Positions 8,387 through 19,684 of a stretch of 64,000 nucleotides of DNA are shown here, one piece after another (the stretch's first letter is position 1; each line of letters starts with the position of its first letter). The notes beneath the pieces were generated by a model that saw nothing but the letters and a program-made list of their open reading frames with translations, was not told the DNA's origin and ran no database searches. Origin of the DNA: Polyangium fumosum (GTDB taxonomy: Bacteria; Myxococcota_A; Polyangia; Polyangiales; Polyangiaceae). The position numbers and the translations under genes were made by a program. The stretch covers positions 1 through 64,000 of the forward strand of contig NZ_SSMQ01000055.1 in assembly GCF_005144585.1 (NCBI RefSeq), in the 5' to 3' direction.

Positions 8387-9622
8387 ATGAGCGAAACGCA
8401 AAGCGGAGGCGACTCGCTGCCGAAGGAGACGCGCAAGAGGGGGCGGAAGGTTTTCCGCTGGATCGGGATTGGATTGCTCTCGATCGTGCTCGGGCTCCTC
8501 GGCTGGGACGTCGCCACGTTCGACCGCGGCGCGTGGCAGCGCGATTTCGAGGCGCTCGAGGTCGCGATGGCAAAGGAATACGCGAACCTCGACTGGATGG
8601 TCGAGCATCGCGGCGTCGATCTCGCGAAGCTCGACCGCGACACGCGCGCCTCGCTCGGCGGTGCGTTCACGCGGGTGCAGGCCTTCCTCGCCCTCCGTCG
8701 CTTCGTTCGTACGTTTCAGGATCCCCATTTCAAACTGACGGGGGGCGCCGGCCGCCCAAGCGCGCCGCCGTCGGACAACGGCGCGGCGCCTCCCGCTCCC
8801 GTCGCGAGCTGCACGGCGGCGGGGTACGAGGCGCGCCCGGTCGATTCGCGTTTTCCGTTCAAGAAAATGCCCGGGTTCACGGCCGTGCACGAGGCGCCTT
8901 TCCCCGCGGGTGTGGCCGGCGAGCTCGGCGTGATTCGGATCGCCCATTTCGGGGAGGACAAGTACCTCGCCACCTGCGAGGCGGTCTTCACCACGGGATT
9001 GGATGAGGACGCCTTGCGGGCCGGGGTCCGGGCCAAACTCCAGGAGGCCTTGCAGACGGCGATCGGAGCGCTGCGGGATCGCGGGGCCAAGCGGCTCCTC
9101 GTGGATCTCACCGGCAATGGCGGCGGCACGGAGTGGGTCTCGGAAGCCGTGCCGCTGTTCACAGGCGGCACGCTGCGACGGAGCAAAGCCCGGATCGTCT
9201 CGCCGAGCTGCGATCGGACGCCGGTCTGGAAGGGCGAAAAGGTGTGCTCGATCTTCGGCGAGCCGCCCGGGACGGCGATGCTCGAAGGCAAAAATGTCTG
9301 GAAGGGACCGCTGTTCGTCCTTGTGGATCGCGGCACGGGCTCGGCCTCCGAGGATTTCGTCGCCTGGCTCAAGGACAATCACACAGCCACGATCCTCGGC
9401 GCCCGCACGGCAGGCGCGGGATGTGGATACGTGAATGGCGGGGGGCGCGTCCAGCTTCGGGAGATCGGCTTCGAGGTGCGAATGCCGAACTGCGCGCGTT
9501 TCCTCGCCGATGGGACGAACGAAGTGGAGGGCATCGCCCCGGATGTCGCTCTCCCGCTGGACAAGTCCGACGGGGAAAAAATCACGGCGCTGACGGCCGC
9601 GATCGCCGCGACGCGGGATTGA
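8387..9622 (+). CDS. Membrane-anchored S41-family peptidase
   Basis: The 411-residue protein has a basic N-terminus and a single membrane anchor (about 23-43, IGIGLLSIVLGLLGW), so the peptidase part should face the periplasm. A helical N-terminal region is followed by the S41 core: LLVDLTGNGGG, then VDRGTGSASEDFVAWL with the Ser nucleophile, then GARTAGAGCGY and the closing EGIAPDVAL that is typical of tail-specific proteases. No clear PDZ domain lies between anchor and core, unlike CtpA. The ATG at 8387 begins the cytoplasmic tail; the frame is open upstream without similarity. Its substrate is unknown. Confidence 0.88.
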   Translation: MSETQSGGDSLPKETRKRGRKVFRWIGIGLLSIVLGLLGWDVATFDRGAWQRDFEALEVAMAKEYANLDWMVEHRGVDLAKLDRDTRASLGGAFTRVQAFLALRRFVRTFQDPHFKLTGGAGRPSAPPSDNGAAPPAPVASCTAAGYEARPVDSRFPFKKMPGFTAVHEAPFPAGVAGELGVIRIAHFGEDKYLATCEAVFTTGLDEDALRAGVRAKLQEALQTAIGALRDRGAKRLLVDLTGNGGGTEWVSEAVPLFTGGTLRRSKARIVSPSCDRTPVWKGEKVCSIFGEPPGTAMLEGKNVWKGPLFVLVDRGTGSASEDFVAWLKDNHTATILGARTAGAGCGYVNGGGRVQLREIGFEVRMPNCARFLADGTNEVEGIAPDVALPLDKSDGEKITALTAAIAATRD

Positions 9623-9684
9623 ACCCCGCCCGCAGGGATGGCACCATCCAAGGCGTGCGTTGTTCGGCTGTCGGGAGGGAACCC

Positions 9685-10842
9685 ATGCGTCTCGCGTCGC
9701 TGCTGCTCGTGGTGTCGCTCCTTGGCGCCTGTGGCTCGACGTCGCCCGCGGTCCCGCGCGCGAGCAGCTTCAGGGCCACACCCACGCCAAAAGTCGCAGA
9801 GCCCGCTCGGCCGCGGCTCCCGAAAGAAGAAGTGACCTTCGCCTTTGATCGCGGCCTCTGGCGTCTCGAAGGGACGTTGACGCTGCCGACGCGCGAGGAG
9901 GGGGAGCGCGTGCCCGCCGTGGTCATCGTGCACGGCAGCGGCCCCATGTCGCGCGACGGCGTGATGCGTGGACAGATCGGGCTCGGCTTCGGCTTCGAAC
10001 TCGCCGTCTACCAGCGCCTCGCCGACGCGCTCGCCGATCGTGGGTACGCTGTGTATCGGTACGACAAACGAACGTGCGGCGCATTCAACGATTGCGCCGA
10101 TGGCGGTTTCACGTCCGTGCCCTACTCCCTCCTCGAAGTGGAGTTCGCCACGACGGAATACGTGCTCGACGCCGAGGCCGCGCTCGACGCCGTCGCAGAG
10201 CGCCCTGAGATCGATCCCGATCGCCTCTTTTTCGCGGGGCACAGCGAAGGCGGCGAGCTCGTGCCCGTGCTCCTCTCGGACAGGCCGCGGGTACGCGCCG
10301 GGGTCATGCTGGCGCCGCCCTTTCACACGATGACCGTCTTGCTGGAGCAGCAAAGCGAGCGCGTCCGCTGGTCCTTCACCATGGCCGGGCAGCCGGAGCG
10401 CGCCGAGGCGGAAGGCCGTGAATTGCTCGCCGCCGCGCAGGCGCTCCGGCAAATCGAGCGAGGGACGCACCTCGGCGCGCCCATCCTCGGGCAGCCGCCG
10501 GGCCTGTGGGAATCGTGGCTCGAGCTGGCGAGGCGGGCGCCCGAGCTTGCTCGGAAGCTCGACAGGCCGCTGCTCGTGCTCGGCGGGAGCTACGATTACA
10601 ATGTCGCGCCCTCGGAGATCGAGAGCTGGGCGAAATGGCTCGACGGCGCGTCGCGCGCCCCGCATCGGGTGCGCGTGCTCGATTGCGTCACGCACGCCCT
10701 GAACTGCATCACGCAACCGGACGCGACGCGGATCAAGCCGGACGACATCGGGCGCGACATCTCCCCCGCGGTGCTCGCGGAGGTGTCACAGTTCCTCGAT
10801 GCCCACGCCGCGCGTGCCAAGCTGACAGAAGCAGGACGTTGA
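9685..10842 (+). CDS. Alpha/beta hydrolase lipoprotein
   Basis: The 385-residue protein starts with the lipoprotein signal MRLASLLLVVSLLGACGS, preceded by GGGAGGG. The mature region has an alpha/beta-hydrolase core: VIVHGSGPMSRDG with the oxyanion-hole His-Gly, YRYDKRTCG, the nucleophile elbow GHSEGG, GGSYDYNV carrying the probable acid, and DCVTHALNC with the probable catalytic His. The internal Cys pairs suggest disulfides outside the cytoplasm. Such proteins are esterases or peptidases of broad range; the substrate is not apparent. It follows the S41 peptidase by 62 bp and may share its transcript. Confidence 0.88.
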   Translation: MRLASLLLVVSLLGACGSTSPAVPRASSFRATPTPKVAEPARPRLPKEEVTFAFDRGLWRLEGTLTLPTREEGERVPAVVIVHGSGPMSRDGVMRGQIGLGFGFELAVYQRLADALADRGYAVYRYDKRTCGAFNDCADGGFTSVPYSLLEVEFATTEYVLDAEAALDAVAERPEIDPDRLFFAGHSEGGELVPVLLSDRPRVRAGVMLAPPFHTMTVLLEQQSERVRWSFTMAGQPERAEAEGRELLAAAQALRQIERGTHLGAPILGQPPGLWESWLELARRAPELARKLDRPLLVLGGSYDYNVAPSEIESWAKWLDGASRAPHRVRVLDCVTHALNCITQPDATRIKPDDIGRDISPAVLAEVSQFLDAHAARAKLTEAGR

Positions 10843-10952
10843 TCCGCGGCGCGCGGGTCATTTTGTCGCCCGTCCGGGCAGGCCCCGAGCCGTTTTCGCG
10901 GGGATCCGCAACGTTCAAAAGCTGGCACGAGGCTCGCTTGTTCCCTTTGCTC

Positions 10953-11900
10953 ATGGGATTCGACGCCCGTTTGAAACGATGGTTCCCCGCGGTCCTGGTG
11001 CTGCTCGTGGCTCTCGTCGCCTATTTCCAGGCAGCCGGGCTCGGAAGGCTCGTCTCGTCGAGCCTCACGGGTCCGCCGTTCGAGCCGCTCTCGCCGAGGC
11101 CGTCGATGAAGGTGCGGAATGCGCTGGCCGCGCTGCAAGACGAGAAACATGGCGAGGCCATTCTCGGGCGAAACCCCTTCGATTCGATCACCGGCCCGCT
11201 CACGCGCCACGGCCCGCCGGACGACGGGGCCCCAGAGCCCGCCGAGCCGCTCGGGGATCCGTACGCCGATCCGATCTGCGACGCGGCCAAGGTCTTGCTC
11301 ATCACGGAGTCCGACGAGGCGCTCTGGTCGTTCGCGGCCATTGCAGGGTCGGACGGCAAGGCCACGTTGCGGCGGCTCGGCGACGACATCGGCGGGCGCA
11401 CGGTGCACGCCATGGCCTGGGATCGTGTATGGCTCCGGCAAGGCGAGGCGCGGTGCCAGCTCCCCTTGCACGAGCCGCGCGAGGGCCATGCGGCGCGGAA
11501 GGAGCCGGGCAACGCGCCGTCGAAACCCGCTTCGGGCTCGCGTGTACCGCCCGAGATCGCAAACGGAATTCGCAAGGACGCGGACAACCATTACGTCGTG
11601 GAACGATCGATCGTCGACACGATCCTCGAACGTACGGACCTCCTCGGCGCGGCGCGTTTGGTGCCCGTGCGCGAAGGCGACCGGATCGCTGGCATGCGGG
11701 TCAGCGGCGTCCGGCCCGGCTCGTTGCCCAGCATGCTCGGGCTTCAGAATGGGGACCGGCTCGACAACATCAACGGATTCGAGATGGGAGATCTCACGAA
11801 GATGATGGAGGCGTTCGCGCGGTTGCGCGCCGCCGACCGGCTTGACGTCCGTATCGTCCGCGGCGGCAAACCCATGTCGATCGAGGTCGAGATACGTTGA
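10953..11900 (+). CDS. gspC: Type II secretion system protein GspC, orphan
   Basis: The 315-residue inner-membrane protein has one N-terminal membrane segment (about 9-28), then a conserved NPFDSITG, a homology-region domain (about 95-165, with ITESDEALWSFAAIAG) and a C-terminal PDZ domain (about 225-315, with VSGVRPGSLPSMLGLQNGD). GspC links the inner-membrane platform to the GspD secretin through the homology region. The rest of the gsp cluster is not in this window; the next gene is a divergent pirin. No strong ribosome site precedes 10953, so the start is the least certain point. Confidence 0.82.
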   Translation: MGFDARLKRWFPAVLVLLVALVAYFQAAGLGRLVSSSLTGPPFEPLSPRPSMKVRNALAALQDEKHGEAILGRNPFDSITGPLTRHGPPDDGAPEPAEPLGDPYADPICDAAKVLLITESDEALWSFAAIAGSDGKATLRRLGDDIGGRTVHAMAWDRVWLRQGEARCQLPLHEPREGHAARKEPGNAPSKPASGSRVPPEIANGIRKDADNHYVVERSIVDTILERTDLLGAARLVPVREGDRIAGMRVSGVRPGSLPSMLGLQNGDRLDNINGFEMGDLTKMMEAFARLRAADRLDVRIVRGGKPMSIEVEIR

Positions 11901-11930
11901 TGCGCGCGCCGTCGAGCCGCGCCCGCTTCG

Positions 11931-12899
11931 TCAGCCGCCCACGAGGCGCCCCGAGCGATAATCCTCGAAGGCCTGCCGGATCTCCTCGGCCGTGTTCATC
12001 ACGAAGGGCCCACGGCGCGCAATGGGCTCGCCGATAGGCTGCGCCGCGAGGAGCAAGAGGCGCGCCCCGGTGGCGCTCGTCGAGACGGCCGATCGTCCCG
12101 CGCCGAGCACGGCAAGCTCGCCCCGCGCGACGGGCGTGCCCTCGGGCCCGATTCGCGCGGCGCCGTCGATGACGTACACGAATGCATTGTGCTCGATCGG
12201 CAGCGGATGTCGGAAGCTCGCGCCCGCCGCCAGCGTGACGTCGAGCAAGCTCGGCGCGACGACAACGCCGTCCACGGGCCCACGCCGGCCGCCTGCCTCC
12301 CCGGCGACCACCCGCACGCGGGCGTCCGCGATATCGACCTCGGGAATCGCCGACGGCGGGATGTCTTGATACCGCGGCGTGATCATCTTCTGCGCGGCCG
12401 GGAGGTTCACCCAGAGCTGAAAGCCCCACATGAGCCCCTGCTCCTGTTTCGGCATCTCGGAATGAATGAGCCCGCGCCCCGCGGTCATCCATTGCGCGCT
12501 GCCCGGGCCGAGGCGTCCCCGGTTCCCCACGCTGTCCCGGTGCTCCATCGCGCCGTGGATCATGTACGTGACGGTCTCGAAGCCGCGGTGCGGATGATCG
12601 GGGAATCCCGCGATGTAATCGTCGGCGCGATCGGTGTGGAACTCGTCGAGGAGGAGGAACGGGTCGAGATCGGGGAGGGCCTGGCCCCCGAGCGCGCGCG
12701 AGAGCCGCACGCCGGCGCCGTCCCGCGTGGGCTGCGCCTGGACGATCCGCCGCACGGGGCGCGCGTCGGGATCGAGCCCGCCCCCCACGGCGAGGGGCGA
12801 AGGCGCGTCGGTCTCACGCGAGAGCAAAGCGAACGTCGCCACAGGGAGGGCAGCCCCCGCGGCGAGGAGGAAGTGGCGCCTGGTCGGGACACGGGCCAT
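11931..12899 (-). CDS. Pirin-family protein with Tat-like leader
   Basis: The 322-residue protein carries a twin-Arg leader (TRRHFLLAAGAALPVATFALL), so it is probably exported folded. The mature part is a bicupin. The first cupin has the pirin metal motif HPHRGFETVTYM with HRDS and the later W-M-T-A-G-R-G motif (TAGRGLIHSEMP). The second cupin (about 185-290) covers LDVTLAAGASFRHPLP and NAFVYVIDG. Pirins are Fe-binding proteins; bacterial members include quercetin dioxygenases and regulators. Export is unusual for the family. The stop is 30 bp from the convergent gspC stop. Confidence 0.88.
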   Translation of the reverse strand: MARVPTRRHFLLAAGAALPVATFALLSRETDAPSPLAVGGGLDPDARPVRRIVQAQPTRDGAGVRLSRALGGQALPDLDPFLLLDEFHTDRADDYIAGFPDHPHRGFETVTYMIHGAMEHRDSVGNRGRLGPGSAQWMTAGRGLIHSEMPKQEQGLMWGFQLWVNLPAAQKMITPRYQDIPPSAIPEVDIADARVRVVAGEAGGRRGPVDGVVVAPSLLDVTLAAGASFRHPLPIEHNAFVYVIDGAARIGPEGTPVARGELAVLGAGRSAVSTSATGARLLLLAAQPIGEPIARRGPFVMNTAEEIRQAFEDYRSGRLVGG

Positions 12900-12945
12900 G
12901 CACGCAAGGGTAACGCGCGCGTGGCCCGTGCACAATCGTCGGAAC

Positions 12946-14289
12946 TCAGCTCCGACGGCCGCGCGGAGGACGCGGCGGGCGCGGTCCTCGGGGGCGCTGC
13001 GGCTCGGGCGCGAAGGCGCGGCGCGGCTCCGGACGCGCAGCCGGGCGCGGCTCCGGGCGCGCAGCGGGGCGTGCTGCGGCCGTCTCAACGGGAGGCGCCT
13101 GCCCCTCCGCGACGGGAATCCGGCGGCGGAGCAGCTTTTCGATGTCCGCGAGCAAGGCGCGCTCCTCGCTGTCGCAGAACGAAATGGCGCTGCCCGTCGC
13201 GCCCGCGCGGCCCGTACGGCCGATCCGGTGCACGTAGCTCTCGGGCACATTCGGCAGGTCGTAATTGATGACGTGCGAGACGCCCTCGACGTCAATGCCG
13301 CGCGCCGCGATGTCCGTGGCGACGAGCACGGGCGTGACGCCGCGGCGGAACCGGTCGAGCGCGCGCTCGCGGGCGCCCTGCGACTTGTTGCCGTGAATGG
13401 CGAGCGCCTCGATGCCGACACGCACGAGCTGCTCGGAGATGCGGTTCGCCCCGTGCTTCGTACGGGTGAAGACGAGCGCGCGCTCGACGCTCGACGTCCG
13501 CAGGAGTTGCTCGAGCAGCGCGCGCTTGTCGGCCTTCTCGACGAAAAAGATCGATTGTTCGACCGTATCGGCCGCCGCGCGCGCGGGCGTGACCGAGACG
13601 CGCGCCGGATCGACGAGGATGTTGTCGGCGAGCGCCGCGATCTCGCGGGGCATCGTGGCCGAGAAGAAGAGCGTCTGCCTTTGCTTGGGCAGCGCGGCGA
13701 CGACACGCCGCACGTCGTGGATGAAGCCCATGTCGAGCATGCGATCGGCCTCGTCGAGGACGAAGACCTCCACGCGATCGAGGCGCACGAACCCTTGCTG
13801 CATCAAATCGAGGAGGCGGCCGGGCGTCGCGACGAGCAGGTCGGGGCCCTTCGCGAGGTTCTCCTCCTGCGGGCGTTGCCCCACGCCGCCGTAAATGACG
13901 GTATGGCGGAGGCCGAGGTGCCGCCCGTACGCGGTCACGCGCTCGCCGATCTGCGCGGCGAGCTCGCGCGTCGGCGTGAGGACGAGCGCGCGAATGCCTC
14001 CGTGGCGTTGTGTCTTCGAGAGGCGCTGGAGGATTGGCAGGACGAACGACGCCGTTTTGCCGGTGCCGGTCTGCGCGCAGCCGAGCAAATCACGGCCGGA
14101 GAGCGCCTCGGGGATCGACTGCGATTGAATGGGGGTCGGACGCTCGTACCCCTCTTTGACGAGGGCGCGCACGAGCGGGGCCGCGAGGCCGAGCGCGACG
14201 AACGCGGCGCCCGGGGCCTCGGAGGCCATGGAAACGGAAACGAGCGGCGCGCTGCCCTCGGCACGCGGCGCCTCGACGGGGGCCACCAT
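12946..14289 (-). CDS. rhlE: DEAD-box ATP-dependent RNA helicase (RhlE type)
   Basis: The 447-residue helicase shows the motifs in order: Q motif ([14 protein letters not shown]), Walker A (AQTGTGKT), [21 protein letters not shown], then the second RecA domain with [11 protein letters not shown] and [11 protein letters not shown] basic Pro/Arg-rich tail (about 395-447, repeated RPEPR) probably binds RNA, as in RhlE. It likely remodels structured RNA in ribosome assembly or decay. The Met at 14289 is chosen because upstream residues are Arg-rich and unlike the family, though the frame is open to 14445. That choice leaves a leader with competing hairpins. Confidence 0.92.
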   Translation of the reverse strand: MVAPVEAPRAEGSAPLVSVSMASEAPGAAFVALGLAAPLVRALVKEGYERPTPIQSQSIPEALSGRDLLGCAQTGTGKTASFVLPILQRLSKTQRHGGIRALVLTPTRELAAQIGERVTAYGRHLGLRHTVIYGGVGQRPQEENLAKGPDLLVATPGRLLDLMQQGFVRLDRVEVFVLDEADRMLDMGFIHDVRRVVAALPKQRQTLFFSATMPREIAALADNILVDPARVSVTPARAAADTVEQSIFFVEKADKRALLEQLLRTSSVERALVFTRTKHGANRISEQLVRVGIEALAIHGNKSQGARERALDRFRRGVTPVLVATDIAARGIDVEGVSHVINYDLPNVPESYVHRIGRTGRAGATGSAISFCDSEERALLADIEKLLRRRIPVAEGQAPPVETAAARPAARPEPRPAARPEPRRAFAPEPQRPRGPRPPRPPRGRRS

Positions 14290-14337
14290 GGGCCGCCCGG
14301 GAACGGAAAAAGTCACGATGAAAATGCTCTCTCGCGG

Positions 14338-14404
14338 CCCGAACCCGTGAAGGGTGTGCTTGTCGCTCTCCCCTTCCCGCCGAGCCGCCAGGGTTCGGGA
14401 AGGG
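14338..14404 (-). promoter_or_regulatory. Candidate leader RNA with mutually exclusive hairpins upstream of rhlE
   Basis: Reading the minus strand, segment A (14391-14404) contains CCCTTCCCG followed directly by GAACCC. Segment B (14371-14379) is CGGGAAGGG and pairs with A over 9 bp. Segment C (14338-14346) is GGGTTCGGG and pairs with the CCCGAACCC part of A over 9 bp. The two pairings share CCCG, so only one can form at a time. It ends 49 bases before the chosen helicase start. This is a sequence observation; a regulatory role is inference. Confidence 0.4.
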
Positions 14405-14651
14405 CGTGAAACGACCCGTCTGGCCGCTCCACTGCGGCGCAACACGCATCAAGGTGCGCACCGCCACGCCTTCCCGGTCGCCTTCGTTCGGACGCAAGCA
14501 CGTGGGGCTCTGCCCGCGCATGCTCGCCGGATAGGATCGTGAGCACGAGCGTGGTAGCGCACGGCAGCCGCACGCGCAAGCGTCATGTTCGCCACGCTCC
14601 GCGCCGTCGAGGCTTGACAGCACGTCGCGCGAGGACCTCAGATCCGCCCCC

Positions 14652-15323
14652 ATGGCCGCCTCATTTCGTGAACGACTGGAAGCCATGATCGAAGCGCTTC
14701 GCGCGCACCCGGACGTCGAGGTGCTCGACTTCCGTCTCGGCTCCCCGGCCGCCGGGGCCGTGCTCTCGCGCGCGGAGCAAGCCGCCGGCATGACGCTGCC
14801 GGACTCCATTTTGGAGTTTTACACGGCGCACAACGGCGTTTTTCTGGAATGGGGCCTACGAGGCAGCACGTATACCCGGACCGACCCGTACGACTTCCCC
14901 GATTACGACGCGCCTCCAGGCTGCATCAACCTGCTGCCCATCAGCGCCGCATTCCAGCCCGACTGGCAGAGGGATTTCCACGTGAACGAGCTTCTGCCGG
15001 GGCAGGAAGAGCTTTTTTTCGGACAAAAGCTCGATTCCGAGCGACCGCTGAAGGCCATCACGATCGACAACTTCAGCAAGTACAACCACGCCGATTTGAT
15101 CATCGGCCCCAAACCCGTGGTCCTCGTATCCACCGATCACGGGGCCGATCTCGAAAGCTCCGATTTCATGTCGTTCGAGACCTACCTCGAGGTCACGCTC
15201 GCCGTGTTCGGCTCGAACCGCTTCGCCGCCGTTCGCGCGGACCAACCCGCGCGCCTCGTTTCGCCACGCGAACGGCCGACGCTCGACGCGATCGTGGCGC
15301 ACGTGCGCGAGGACGAGCGATAA
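14652..15323 (+). CDS. SUKH (SMI1/KNR4) family protein
   Basis: The 223-residue cytoplasmic protein has a single SMI1/KNR4-type domain. The family core is seen in the central LPDSILEFYTAHNGVFLEWG, then INLLPISAAF and a late SFETYLEVTL helix. SUKH proteins are most often immunity proteins against secreted or contact-delivered toxins, or act as scaffolds. No toxin, polymorphic-toxin tail or secretion gene is next to it, so it is an orphan. It is divergent from rhlE with a 362-bp gap and convergent with the next lipoprotein gene. Confidence 0.75.
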   Translation: MAASFRERLEAMIEALRAHPDVEVLDFRLGSPAAGAVLSRAEQAAGMTLPDSILEFYTAHNGVFLEWGLRGSTYTRTDPYDFPDYDAPPGCINLLPISAAFQPDWQRDFHVNELLPGQEELFFGQKLDSERPLKAITIDNFSKYNHADLIIGPKPVVLVSTDHGADLESSDFMSFETYLEVTLAVFGSNRFAAVRADQPARLVSPRERPTLDAIVAHVREDER

Positions 15324-15345
15324 TCCGCGCAGACGCGGCGCGGGC

Positions 15346-15969
15346 TCAAAACGTGCCGACTTCGCCGAGCAGCGACCCGGCCTCGATCAGGTCCACATGG
15401 CCCCGAGGGGCCGACACGCCCGGCTCCCAGCGCGCATCGACGGCCAGCTCGAAGTTGGAGCCGCAACTGCTGCAATTGTCCCCCGACCCACCGCCCGCGT
15501 ACACGTCCGGGAACGGGTTCTCGTCGACGACGAAGAACAGGCGAAGGTGCGCGGCCCCGTCGTCGCCCCGATAAAGCTCCCCGCGCTGCTCGTGTGCGAG
15601 AATGCCATCGGCGCTCGAGAGCTGCCCGAGCACGAGGACCTTCAAATACCCGTCGGCACACTCGCTATTGCGGTCGAAGTAGGCCACCACCGGCGAACTC
15701 TCGGTGTCGGCAGCGAGAGACCAGCTCACGGCGGTCTTCGTTCCATTGGCCCACGCCACGTCGAAGCTCCCGGACCCGCCCGTCGCATCGAGGGCCTCCT
15801 GTCCGCTCACGCCGAGGGGCGTCGATTCGGTGAGGCCATGCTCCACGGACGGGCCCACCGGCGAGAAGGAATCGCAGGGATCGGCACCGATCTCCCCCGT
15901 CTGTCCCCCGGTCGTCGTGCACCCCACGAGCAGCCCCGCCAAAGCCCAGCAAGCAAGTCGTACGTTCAT
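15346..15969 (-). CDS. Lipoprotein of unknown function, divergent from a DUF4423 regulator
   Basis: The 207-residue protein starts MNVRLACWALAGLLVGCTTT with the lipobox at LVGC, preceded by AAGGAGG about 8 bases upstream. The mature region begins GEIGADPCDSF and carries several Cys (NSECADGYL; DNCSSCGSNF), suggesting disulfides. Strand-rich segments such as AHLRLFFVVDENPF suggest a beta sandwich. It shares a 110-bp intergenic region with the regulator at 16080, a pairing often seen for myxobacterial lipoproteins. No family name can be given. Confidence 0.75.
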   Translation of the reverse strand: MNVRLACWALAGLLVGCTTTGGQTGEIGADPCDSFSPVGPSVEHGLTESTPLGVSGQEALDATGGSGSFDVAWANGTKTAVSWSLAADTESSPVVAYFDRNSECADGYLKVLVLGQLSSADGILAHEQRGELYRGDDGAAHLRLFFVVDENPFPDVYAGGGSGDNCSSCGSNFELAVDARWEPGVSAPRGHVDLIEAGSLLGEVGTF

Positions 15970-16057
15970 CGAAAGCCTCCTTCGCCCCTCCAATTGCCGC
16001 AGCGCGGGAGCCAGCGCAAGCGCCACGTAGCGCACATACGCATTATCTATCGTGCCG

Positions 16058-16079
16058 ATCTGCTAGAATCGATGCAGAT
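16058..16079 (+). promoter_or_regulatory. Extended -10 promoter inside an inverted repeat, near-leaderless start
   Basis: TGCTAGAAT (16061-16069) fits the extended -10 consensus TGnTAnnnT. It would start transcription about 16076, only four or so bases before the ATG at 16080. The -10 lies between ATCTGC (16058-16063) and GCAGAT (16074-16079), a perfect 6-bp inverted repeat spanning the start site, which could be an autoregulatory operator. Confidence 0.4.
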
Positions 16080-17057
16080 ATGCGATACAAGAAGGCGCAA
16101 TACGACGGAATCGCGAAGGATTTCTGCCGAGTGATCCGCGGCCGGCGCTCGCAACGGCAGCTCAGCGTCCGGCTCGGGTACGGGACGAACGTCGCCTTCG
16201 GCTGGGAGTCCGGGCGGCGCTTTCCCACGCTCCCCACGCTGCTGCGCGTCGCGGCGTACAACGGCGTCGACGTCCATCGCGCGCTCTCGGATTTCGTGCG
16301 CCAGGAGTCGGCCCTCGGCGCAGATGTCGCCGTCTCCGACCCGGCCCTCACGGCTGCCTTCTTTCAGATCCTCAAGGGAGGCCTGAGCAACGCCGAGATC
16401 GGCTCCCGCATCGGGCGCAGCGCCTCCCAGGTGTCGCGCTTCATGGCGGGCACCTCCCAGCCCCGGCTCCCCGACGTGCTCGCCATCGTCGACGCGACCA
16501 CCGACCGGCTCCTCGACTTCCTCGCCCTCTTCGTCCCCCCGAGCCAGCTCCCCTCGGTGGCGCGCGACTTCCGCGTGCTGGAGGAGCGTCGCCGGATCGC
16601 GACCGAACTCCCCTGGTCGCACGCCGTCCTGCGCGTCCTCGAGCTCGCGAGCTACGCGGCCCTGCCCTGCCATGACGATGCCTGGGTCGCCGCTCGTCTC
16701 GGGCTCCCCGACGACGAGGTGCGTGTGTGCCTCGAAGCCCTGTCACGAGCGGGCCTGGTCCGATGGCACGAAGGGCGGTTCGCCGCCACGGCCGAGACGG
16801 TCGACATGACCCGAGGCCCCGCCGAGCCGCGGCAACGGTTGAAAGCGCACTGGCTCGACGTCGCCGCGCGCCGGCAGCTTCGCGGCGCTCCGGGGCTCTA
16901 CTCCTACAACCTGGTCAGCGTCGCGCGCCGTGACCTCGAGCGGCTGCGGGCCTTGCACGTGCGGTACTTCCACGAGCTTCGCCAGATCGTGTCGGACTCG
17001 CGCGAGCCCGACTGCGTCGCGCTGGTGGCGATGCAGCTCTTCGAGCTGGGCGCGTGA
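16080..17057 (+). CDS. XRE-like HTH regulator with DUF4423 domain
   Basis: The 325-residue cytoplasmic protein opens with a helix-turn-helix region (about 15-60: SQRQLSVRLGYGTNVAFGWE) and a second HTH-like stretch (about 100-125: SNAEIGSRIGRSASQVSRFM). The C-terminal half matches the DUF4423 type (TIGR02147-like): a winged element at VAARLGLPDDEVRVCLEAL and the closing RDLERLRALHVRYFHELRQI, then MQLFELG. Such proteins are common in myxobacteria and Fibrobacteres and are predicted regulators, often beside an exported protein. The target is probably the divergent lipoprotein gene and itself. Confidence 0.82.
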   Translation: MRYKKAQYDGIAKDFCRVIRGRRSQRQLSVRLGYGTNVAFGWESGRRFPTLPTLLRVAAYNGVDVHRALSDFVRQESALGADVAVSDPALTAAFFQILKGGLSNAEIGSRIGRSASQVSRFMAGTSQPRLPDVLAIVDATTDRLLDFLALFVPPSQLPSVARDFRVLEERRRIATELPWSHAVLRVLELASYAALPCHDDAWVAARLGLPDDEVRVCLEALSRAGLVRWHEGRFAATAETVDMTRGPAEPRQRLKAHWLDVAARRQLRGAPGLYSYNLVSVARRDLERLRALHVRYFHELRQIVSDSREPDCVALVAMQLFELGA

Positions 17058-17169
17058 GGCACTGCACGCTCGGCCCCCAGCATGCAGAGATTTCGCTTGA
17101 AGGACGGGCACCTTGACACCCAACGTGGCTCGCGTTGTCCTCACGGTTCCTCGCCGAGGAAGAGCGCCC

Positions 17170-19662
<2,493 letters not shown>

Positions 19663-19684
19663 GAGGCGCGGACGTGGGCGTGGG

